DNA of 64,000 bases from Pseudomonadota bacterium (GTDB lineage: Bacteria > Pseudomonadota > Gammaproteobacteria > Steroidobacterales > Steroidobacteraceae): positions 1-64,000 of the forward strand of contig JAFEDS010000007.1 of the NCBI GenBank assembly GCA_018241505.1. Reading direction: 5' to 3'. Positions 57,981-64,000 of this stretch are shown piece by piece. Positions within the stretch are counted from its first letter, which is position 1. Each line of letters starts with the position of its first letter. A program made the position numbers and the translations under genes. The notes below the pieces were generated by a model that worked only from the letters and a program-made list of their open reading frames with translations, ran no database searches and was not told the DNA's origin.

Positions 57981-58640
57981 ATGTCAGAATTGCACCTCAT
58001 TATTGGAAACAAGAACTTCTCTTCCTGGTCGCTGCGCCCGTGGATCCTGATGACCCACCTGGGGCTGGCGTTCGAGGAAACGATCGTACAGCTCCACACG
58101 CCTGAATTTAAAGACGAGGTCGGCCGCTTCAGTCCGAGTGGGCGCCTGCCCGTGCTGCGGCATGGTGAGCTCGCCATCTGGGATTCGCTCGCGATCTGCG
58201 AGTACGTGGCCGAACTGTCGGGGCGCGGTTGGCCGGCCGGGCGCGAGGCGCGGGCCGTGGCGCGATCGGTTTGCGCCGAGATGCATTCAGGGTTTGCTAA
58301 CCTTCGCGCCCAGTGGCCAATGAACGCAACGGCGCGGAACCGACATACTCCCATGACGTTGGGCCTCCAGGCCGACATCGACCGGGTCGAGGAAATCTGG
58401 GCCGACTGCCGCTCGCGATTCGGCCGGACGGGCGGTCCCTGGCTGTTCGGTGAGTATTCGATTGCCGATGCGATGTACGCGCCCGTGGTACTTCGCTTCA
58501 ACACGTACGGCGCGCCGCTGACCGAAGTGGCGCGCTGGTACATTGCTTCCGCTTTGGAGGACTCCGCCATGCAGAAGTGGCTGCTGGCGGCAAAAGATGA
58601 AACATGGACCGTTCCGGGTTACGACGTGGGGTTGAAGTGA
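57981..58640 (+). CDS. Glutathione S-transferase, zeta/YfcF-like
   Basis: A 219-residue GST with LIIGNKNFSSWSLRPWILM at the N-terminus (Ser-rich catalytic region), FSPSGRLPVLRHGELAIWDSLAICEYVA in the glutathione-binding part, and a C-terminal helical domain with WLFGEYSIADAMYAPVV. The NKNFSSWSLRPW start is typical of YfcF-like GSTs. ATG 57981 follows GAGAGGGGG. Its stop overlaps the start of the S9 peptidase gene (GTGA). Confidence 0.88.
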   Translation: MSELHLIIGNKNFSSWSLRPWILMTHLGLAFEETIVQLHTPEFKDEVGRFSPSGRLPVLRHGELAIWDSLAICEYVAELSGRGWPAGREARAVARSVCAEMHSGFANLRAQWPMNATARNRHTPMTLGLQADIDRVEEIWADCRSRFGRTGGPWLFGEYSIADAMYAPVVLRFNTYGAPLTEVARWYIASALEDSAMQKWLLAAKDETWTVPGYDVGLK

Positions 58641-60688
58641 TTCGATATATGTTGCCGTTGTTTCTGTTGACGTCCGCAGCCGTGGCCGCACCGGCCTCTG
58701 CGCCACTCACCGCCGACGATCTTGTCAGGCTCGAGCGTGTCACCGACCCGCAGGTGTCGCCCGACGGCCGCTCTGTTGCTTTCGTGATTCGGGAAACGGA
58801 CATGGAAGCCAACCGGGGCCGCACGGACATCTGGCTCGTGGACCTGACGCAGAAGAATGCGACGCCGCGGCGGCTGACGCAGAATGACGCCAATGACTCG
58901 AGCCCGCGCTGGGCTCCTGACAGCCGCACCATTTATTTTCTGTCGACGCGCTCCGGTCAATCACAGGTGTGGCGACTGTCACTTGCGGGCGGTGAAGCCT
59001 CCCGCGTGACCGACTATCCGCTCGACATCGGCTCATTGAAGGTGTCACCGGACGGCAATCGCATCGCTGTCAGCATGGAGGTATTACCCGAATGCGGCGA
59101 TCTGCGCTGCACGCACGATACGCTCGCCGCGCGTCAGAAGTACAAGGCAACCGGGCGTGTATACGACCGCTTGTTCATTCGCCAGTGGGACACGTGGTAT
59201 GACGGCTCGCGTTCCCATCTGTTTGTGGCGCGAATCAACGCCGACGGCAAGGCGGACTCGCCGGTGGATCTCACGAAGTCACTCGACGCCGACGTGCCCT
59301 CCAAACCCTTCGGCGGCGATGAGGAATACGACTTCAGTCCCGACAGCACGCAACTGGTGTTTTCTGCGCGCATCTCCGGCCACAGCGAGCCCTGGTCAAC
59401 CAACTACGACCTGTACGAAGTCCCGGTAGATCACGCGGCCGAGCCGAAGAACCTGACGGCGAACAACCCGGCCTGGGACACGCAACCGGTGTTCCTGAAG
59501 AACGGCGACCTGGCCTACCTGGCAATGGACCGGCCAGGATTCGAGGCCGATCGCTTCCACGTCATGTTGCGAGACGCCAAGACGGGAACGAACAAACCGC
59601 TCACGGCATCGTGGGATCGATCGGTCCAACACCTGCACGCCAGTGGCGACGGGCGCAAGTTACTGGCCACCGCGGATGACATCGGCCAGACGGCGCTCTT
59701 CTCGATCGACATCCCGAGCGGCACGCCGCGCAAGCTGGTTGGAACCGGACACGTGAGTGATTTCAGCGCCGGCAAGGACGCCATCGTATTCAACTGGGAG
59801 AATATCGGCGCGCCGCCCGATCTGTTCTCGATCCTCGCCGGCAGCAGCGGCACACCTCACCGCCTGACTCAGGTAAACGAGACATTGCTGGGCCGGCGCA
59901 AGCTGAGCGAGTTTGAGCAATTCAGCTTCCAGGGTGCGAACCAGGAGACGGTGTACGGCTATGTGGTCAAACCCTATGGGTTCGAGCCCGGCCGGAAATT
60001 TCCGATTGCCTTTGTCGTCCACGGCGGCCCGCAGAGCAGCTTCCAGAATTTCTGGACCTATCGCTGGAATGCCGAAGCGTTCGCCGGCGGCGGCTATGCG
60101 GTGGTGATGATCGACTTCCATGGATCGACGGGCTACGGCCAGAAGTTTACGGACGCCATCAGCCGCGACTGGGGCGGCAAGCCGCTGGTGGACTTGCAGA
60201 AGGGCCTGGAGGCAGCGCTTGCCCGGTATCCCTGGCTCGACGGCGAACGCGCGTGCGCACTCGGCGGATCGTACGGCGGGTACATGATGAACTGGATCGA
60301 GGGCGCGTGGCCGGACCGGTTCCGCTGCATCGTCAACCACGACGGCATCTTCGACAACCGCATGATGTACTACTCGACCGAACAGCTCTGGTTCAATGAG
60401 TGGGAAAACGGCGGCCCGCAGTACGAGAATCCACAAGGCCACGAGCAGTTCAACCCGGTCAACAATGTGTCGAAGTGGAAGACCCCGATGCTGGTCATCC
60501 ACGGCGAGCAGGACTTCCGGATTCCCTACGACCAGGGCATCGCGACCTTCACGGCGCTACAGCGCCGCGGGATCGAGAGCCGGCTGATTATCTTCCCCCA
60601 TGAGAATCACTGGGTATTGCAGCCGGCCGATTCGGTGCAGTGGTACCAGAACGTGTTGGGGTGGTTGGATCAGCACCTGAAGAAGTAA
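58637..60688 (+). CDS. S9-family prolyl oligopeptidase (DPP5/acylaminoacyl-peptidase-like)
   Basis: The 683-residue exported peptidase has a signal peptide (LLTSAAVAAPASA), a beta-propeller with repeated V-SPDG and W-PDS blades, and a C-terminal alpha/beta hydrolase. The triad is visible: Ser in GGSYGGYMM, Asp in GEQDFRIPYDQG, His in PHENHWVL. It likely degrades peptides in the periplasm. GTG 58637, overlapping the GST stop, with GGGG five bases before, is chosen; ATG 58649 is an alternative. Confidence 0.9.
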   Translation: MIRYMLPLFLLTSAAVAAPASAPLTADDLVRLERVTDPQVSPDGRSVAFVIRETDMEANRGRTDIWLVDLTQKNATPRRLTQNDANDSSPRWAPDSRTIYFLSTRSGQSQVWRLSLAGGEASRVTDYPLDIGSLKVSPDGNRIAVSMEVLPECGDLRCTHDTLAARQKYKATGRVYDRLFIRQWDTWYDGSRSHLFVARINADGKADSPVDLTKSLDADVPSKPFGGDEEYDFSPDSTQLVFSARISGHSEPWSTNYDLYEVPVDHAAEPKNLTANNPAWDTQPVFLKNGDLAYLAMDRPGFEADRFHVMLRDAKTGTNKPLTASWDRSVQHLHASGDGRKLLATADDIGQTALFSIDIPSGTPRKLVGTGHVSDFSAGKDAIVFNWENIGAPPDLFSILAGSSGTPHRLTQVNETLLGRRKLSEFEQFSFQGANQETVYGYVVKPYGFEPGRKFPIAFVVHGGPQSSFQNFWTYRWNAEAFAGGGYAVVMIDFHGSTGYGQKFTDAISRDWGGKPLVDLQKGLEAALARYPWLDGERACALGGSYGGYMMNWIEGAWPDRFRCIVNHDGIFDNRMMYYSTEQLWFNEWENGGPQYENPQGHEQFNPVNNVSKWKTPMLVIHGEQDFRIPYDQGIATFTALQRRGIESRLIIFPHENHWVLQPADSVQWYQNVLGWLDQHLKK

Positions 60689-60741
60689 CGCGGGCTGCCC
60701 GGCGGCGAGCGTGTTTGTCGCCGGGCGCCGCGTCCCAGGCA

Positions 60742-60817
60742 GCCCCGGCTACGCGCCCCGGCCTGGGCGGCCCCGGCTGCGCGCCCCGGCCTGGGCGGCC
60801 CCGGCTGCGCGCCCCGG
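60742..60817. repeat. 28-bp GC-rich tandem repeat, about 2.7 copies
   Basis: The unit starting GCCCCGGCTGCGCGCCCCGG is repeated at 60742, 60770 and partially 60798. Copies 2 and 3 are identical over their common length and copy 1 differs by one base. It fills the convergent gap between the S9 peptidase stop and the CpcT-like gene stop at 60818 almost exactly. Confidence 0.85.
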
Positions 60818-61480
60818 TCAGTCGACGTCGCGGGATTGCCTGCGGAAGCGGTAGAACAGATCCCCTTGCGGCTTCGACAGCGGATGCCCCGACCTGTCCA
60901 CCGCCTGTTCCGCCGTGGCGTACTCGGTGGGGCTCAATTCGGCCTTGAGATCGATGGCGGCCACCCCGGCTCCGGCAATGCGGTTGTGGCAGGTCTTCGC
61001 CTCGTTGGCGCCTGCGAAATCACCCGATTCGGTGCGCTTCCAACTCAGGCTGCAGCCTTTGATCGAGCGTACATCCGCCGTCATGATCCCCTTGAACAGG
61101 TCGGGATTGTTCTGCCCGTTGCGCCATCGATTCGGTTCGGTGAGCGCGAAGTCGGTCTGAATGATCTTCTTCTTGACCACACCAAACATGACGACTTTCT
61201 GACCCAGCACGCGCCGGGGATCGCCGGCAATGCTTTCCTGCACGTAGAAAACATGGTCGCCCAGCATGATGGCATCGATGGGTACGATATCGAGCACGAT
61301 CGCTTCGTGCTGCGGGGCGCCTTTGGCGGCTTCCGCCTGGACCTGCGCGGTGTTGTCCCAATGGCCGGGAAACATCTGGATGAGATCGAGGATCTCGATC
61401 TCGGCCTTCGGCTCCTTGCTGCCCGCCGAGCCGGCGAAGATCATGCTCGCCAACACGAAGCTCAACAATCTCTTAACCAT
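60818..61480 (-). CDS. CpcT/CpeT-like (DUF1001) secreted protein
   Basis: From the ATG at 61478-61480 (220 residues) the protein has a signal peptide (LLSFVLASMIFAGSAG) and a domain resembling CpcT/CpeT: FPGHWDNTAQVQAEA, IVPIDAIMLGDHVFYVQES and GQKVVMFGVV. In cyanobacteria this family attaches bilin chromophores to phycobiliproteins; heterotroph homologues have no known role and this host shows no phycobiliprotein gene here. Its start overlaps the ATP-grasp gene end by eight bases, making it the last gene of a three-gene operon. Confidence 0.7.
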   Translation of the reverse strand: MVKRLLSFVLASMIFAGSAGSKEPKAEIEILDLIQMFPGHWDNTAQVQAEAAKGAPQHEAIVLDIVPIDAIMLGDHVFYVQESIAGDPRRVLGQKVVMFGVVKKKIIQTDFALTEPNRWRNGQNNPDLFKGIMTADVRSIKGCSLSWKRTESGDFAGANEAKTCHNRIAGAGVAAIDLKAELSPTEYATAEQAVDRSGHPLSKPQGDLFYRFRRQSRDVD

Positions 61481-62507
61481 AGAAAGCCCGCCATTCCGCC
61501 CGGTACGACGATCCCAGTCCCATGATCTTCTCCAACAATTCCTCATAAGCCACCCCGGCCGCCCGCGCCGATTCGGCAAAATCCTCGGCAGCCTCCAGGT
61601 TCGGATTGGCATTGGCTTCCAGCACATACACCGAGCCGTCAGGCCGTACCCGGAAATCCATGCGTGCGTACCCTGACAGTCCCAAGGTTCGATAGATCCG
61701 TCGCGACAGCTTGTCCAGTGTCGCGAGCACGGCCGGCGGCAAGTCTTCCGCGGCGCGGGTGGTAATGCCGTATTTCGCCTGGTAGCGCTTGTCCCATTTG
61801 ACCTTGCGGGTGGCAATGGCCGGCAGCGACTCGGGCATGGAGCCGAACACCATCTCCCAGACCGGCAGGCGCGTGAGCCGGTCGTTGCCCATCACACCGA
61901 CATAGAGCTCGCGACCTTCAATGAACTCCTCAATCAGCGCGTCCGATCCGACCTGAGTATGAATGAATTCGACACGCTCTTTGAGCTTGGCGGCGTCATC
62001 GACAACGGACGCCTGCGCGATGCCGAGGGAGGCATCCTCGGTCGTCGACTTTACAAACAAGGGAAACTTCACCTTGCGCGGCACGTGGAAGCGCGCTCCG
62101 CGCGGTGCAACGAAGAACAGGGGAGTTGGAATGCGATGAAAAGTCAGAAGCTGCTTGCACAGGGACTTGTCGCGCGACAACAGCAGGCCGCGCGGGTTGC
62201 AACCCGTGTAGGGCTGGCGCATCAGCTCGAGAAACGCCACCACGTGTTGATCGTAGGTGACGATACCGTTGAATTCCTCCAGCAGGTTGAAAACGACATC
62301 CGGCTTCCACTCCGCGATGGCGCTACGCAACTCGGTGAGGCTGTCCAACACCCCCATGCAGCGGACGTCGTGCCCCGCCCTGCGCAGGGTCGTCGTGACG
62401 TCGTACTCAGTTCGCCACTCGTCGATTTCCTTCTCTGTATGACCTTCTAGACTTTCCGGCGGCACCAAACTCTCGTGCATGACCACGAGCGTGCGCATTT
62501 TTTTCAT
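61473..62507 (-). CDS. ATP-grasp ligase, D-alanine-D-alanine-ligase-like
   Basis: A 344-residue ATP-grasp enzyme. The N-terminal domain has DVTTTLRRAGHDV and PDVVFNLLEEFNG, the ATP-binding lysine region FPLFVKSTTEDASLGI, and the metal-binding end YARMDFRVRPDGSVYVLEANANPNLE. It resembles D-Ala-D-Ala ligases but is embedded with a peptidase, so it may ligate an amino acid or amine to another carboxylate. ATG 62507 overlaps the metallopeptidase stop (ATGA). Confidence 0.85.
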   Translation of the reverse strand: MKKMRTLVVMHESLVPPESLEGHTEKEIDEWRTEYDVTTTLRRAGHDVRCMGVLDSLTELRSAIAEWKPDVVFNLLEEFNGIVTYDQHVVAFLELMRQPYTGCNPRGLLLSRDKSLCKQLLTFHRIPTPLFFVAPRGARFHVPRKVKFPLFVKSTTEDASLGIAQASVVDDAAKLKERVEFIHTQVGSDALIEEFIEGRELYVGVMGNDRLTRLPVWEMVFGSMPESLPAIATRKVKWDKRYQAKYGITTRAAEDLPPAVLATLDKLSRRIYRTLGLSGYARMDFRVRPDGSVYVLEANANPNLEAAEDFAESARAAGVAYEELLEKIMGLGSSYRAEWRAFYG

Positions 62508-63583
62508 AAGCGGAGTTGCGGGGTCTCGCCTTGGGAATACAGCCGCGCGAGTCGCCCGAGCATCCAGCGGGTGTGCCGCAAGGCATCGCGCTGATTGCCG
62601 CGTACAAACAACTTCAGGGACTCGCTGCGTTCAATGAGCATGCGCAGGATCTGGTGGATGCTGTAGCGCTCCATGTCCAACTCGCGCGCGACAGCGTCGA
62701 TGAGCGGGTTTTTGTTGGCGCGCATGAAAGATGATGCGCGCAGCGCCCCCTGGCGCGGACGTTCGGTATCGTAGATTCTTTTTAGGATTTCGTCGGCGAG
62801 TCCGCGGCGGAACACATCGTTGCGGGCGAGGCGGCGGCGATAGTGATCGGCGAGCGTGCGCGTGTTGTCCTCGAGCGGCTCGATCCGGATCTGGTTGCGG
62901 ACCGGGGCGCGCTTGCCGCGCACACTGGCAACCAACTCCTCGACCGCACTCAGCTTGTTGAAGGCCGGCCAGGTGGCGTAACTGCGGCGCCAGTTGGAAT
63001 TCGGCTTCAACCAGACGGCGAAGGTTTCCGCGAAATCCTCGGTGGGATGCGCTTGTGCGTACCATTCGCCAAGGTGATGCACATAACGTCGGCTACCTGG
63101 ACGCGCTTTGTAGTGATGAGGATATTGCAACGACGCAGGCCCAAATACCTCGCGCCAGCGCTTTCGGCGCCGCAGGCGATAGGCATTGTCGACGGCGTGG
63201 CCTGCTTCATGCCGAAGGATGCGCATGAACCACCGGAAATTGCCGCCCTCCACTTCGCGCATGATGTGACGCTCGAGTTTTTCGAGACGCGGATGTGCGA
63301 GGTAGAACGGCACGGCAATGCCCGGCACGCCATCCGGCGAGAACCATTCCTCTGCGAGCCACACGTGCGGGCGAACGTTGATGCCACGCCCTTCGAGCTC
63401 GGTGTACAGGCGGTTTACTCGACGCTTCAGCGGCGAGCGTTCGATGGACAGATCCAGATCGCAAAAGCGGAGCGAGAGCAGCTCTTCATCGGACAGACGC
63501 GTCCACGGAAGGGGGACGGCCCGCTTCCGGATATTACTAGAGTGCCTGGCGGCGACGGCCCGGCTCGGAGCGGCCTGTGCCAA
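62504..63583 (-). CDS. Putative zinc-binding metallopeptidase
   Basis: A 359-residue protein with a clear zinc site HEAGHAVDNAYRLRRR (HExxH near residue 124), HPTEDFAETFAVWL carrying a third metal-ligand candidate and a helical C-terminal region. PWTRLSDEELLSLRFCDLDLSI at the start and FSPDGVPGIAVPFYLAHPRL match a little-studied family of putative zinc metallopeptidases. No signal peptide is visible. The TTG at 63583 is the only long start; the family N-terminus suggests the true start could be near residue 20. It leads the operon with the ATP-grasp and CpcT-like genes. Confidence 0.75.
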   Translation of the reverse strand: MAQAAPSRAVAARHSSNIRKRAVPLPWTRLSDEELLSLRFCDLDLSIERSPLKRRVNRLYTELEGRGINVRPHVWLAEEWFSPDGVPGIAVPFYLAHPRLEKLERHIMREVEGGNFRWFMRILRHEAGHAVDNAYRLRRRKRWREVFGPASLQYPHHYKARPGSRRYVHHLGEWYAQAHPTEDFAETFAVWLKPNSNWRRSYATWPAFNKLSAVEELVASVRGKRAPVRNQIRIEPLEDNTRTLADHYRRRLARNDVFRRGLADEILKRIYDTERPRQGALRASSFMRANKNPLIDAVARELDMERYSIHQILRMLIERSESLKLFVRGNQRDALRHTRWMLGRLARLYSQGETPQLRL

Positions 63584-63709
63584 CGACTGGATTCCTTCTC
63601 GTGATTGCGCGAGACGTTATCAAATGTGGACGGGGCTTGTCTGCGGCCCGACGGGCCGCGAAAAAAAATTTCCAGGCGGGACGGGGAGTAACGGAAATCG
63701 GGCGCGAGG

Positions 63710-63825
63710 GCCGCGTCGGCGTTTGGGCTACTGGGGTGCCAGCGAGGGACTGCGTCGAAGTTTGGACTGCTGGGGCGCCAGCGAAAGCCGCGTCGGCGTT
63801 TGGGCTACGCGGGCGCCTGCAAGCT
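63710..63825. repeat. Imperfect 38/39-bp tandem repeat, three copies
   Basis: Three diverged copies of a unit starting GCCGCGTCGGCGTTTGGGCT lie at about 63710, 63748 and 63787; offsets are 39 and 38 bases. The middle copy reads GACTGCGTCGAAGTTTGGAC. It fills most of the gap between the metallopeptidase start and the ADP-ribosylglycohydrolase stop. A plus-strand ORF across it is a product of the repeat. Confidence 0.65.
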
Positions 63826-63879
63826 TCGGTGCTCAGTCGAAGCGCAGCCCCGAGCCGCGCTGGAACGGCGCGCTGGCGT

Positions 63880-64000
63880 CTAGCTGCTGAGGCTCACCAG
63901 CGCGTGCGCGAGCAGGCGGTCGGCAATACCTTCAATTAAATCTTTCTGTATCAGCCCACTACGCCAGGACTGGGGGATGGCGGTCGCGCCGTAGTGCGCT
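63880..64000 (-). CDS. ADP-ribosylglycohydrolase, C-terminal fragment (cut by window edge)
   Basis: Reading the minus strand from the window edge gives HYGATAIPQSWRSGLIQKD and then LIEGIADRLLAHALVSLSS before TAG at 63880. The YG-x-x-AIP-x-x-W-x-x-GL and IEG-IADRLL pattern is the C-terminal signature of ADP-ribosylglycohydrolases (DraG-like), which remove ADP-ribose from proteins. About 39 codons are present; the start is outside the window. It reads towards the metallopeptidase operon, separated by repeats. Confidence 0.75.
   Translation of the reverse strand, partial: AHYGATAIPQSWRSGLIQKDLIEGIADRLLAHALVSLSS

Noticed and set aside
63577-63939. A 120-codon plus-strand frame near the window end
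   Set aside because: It runs through the tandem repeat and the antisense of the ADP-ribosylglycohydrolase end; it has no ribosome site or family features.

Overview
The window is a chromosomal segment of a high-GC gammaproteobacterium. The block groESL / dsbD / aroQ-accB-accC-prmA / zinc-ribbon protein / dusB-fis / purH-purD follows a gene order well known from pseudomonads and relatives. The divergent rhlB | trxA-rho block, a PlsB acyltransferase and a biosynthetic arginine decarboxylase also point to Gammaproteobacteria. A CIRCE operator in front of groES and several deep-branching features (homospermidine synthase, extended Rho) fit a lineage near Xanthomonadales, Nevskiales or Steroidobacterales. 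The lineage is inferred; no rRNA or tRNA gene was recognised.

Layout. 1-13.5 kb is mostly core housekeeping: the chaperonin operon (minus strand, groEL cut by the window edge) with its CIRCE element, then a long plus-strand run for disulfide reduction (dsbD, TlpA-like), shikimate and fatty-acid precursors (aroQ, accBC), PrmA, DusB-Fis and purine synthesis (purH, purD). 13.5-21.6 kb holds small stress-type membrane proteins, an outer-membrane barrel, trxA-rho facing rhlB, a HAD nucleotidase, a YdcH-like coiled coil, an MscS channel and the ribosome-rescue factor ArfB. 21.6-25 kb looks like an accessory patch: an ORF6N gene carrying a repeated palindrome, a truncated DUF2214 gene, and an ornithine-cyclodeaminase-like / PLP-decarboxylase pair. 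25-33.5 kb has a hydrolase-plsB operon, a fused hydantoinase/oxoprolinase and a solitary phage-tail-sheath-like gene.

33.3-37 kb is an envelope cluster on the minus strand (LemA, two TPM-domain proteins, an L,D-transpeptidase lipoprotein and a 56-residue protein overlapping its stop codon). 37-45.8 kb holds a membrane MHYT-GGDEF-EAL c-di-GMP enzyme whose Shine-Dalgarno sequence sits in a hairpin, GreB, and a polyamine pair (homospermidine synthase and SpeA) around a GST and a sulfurtransferase. 45.8-60.7 kb is a mix of RNA-binding, helicase, peptidase, NUDIX, MFS, HAD and GST genes, three uncharacterised genes, and a creD gene interrupted by an apparent one-base frameshift.

60.8-63.6 kb is a compact overlapping minus-strand operon: predicted zinc metallopeptidase, ATP-grasp ligase and CpcT/CpeT-like protein. 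It is flanked on both sides by short tandem repeats and is the best candidate in the window for a poorly described system. The last 121 bases encode the C-terminus of an ADP-ribosylglycohydrolase. All calls come from reading the sequence and remembered family features; no database search was run.
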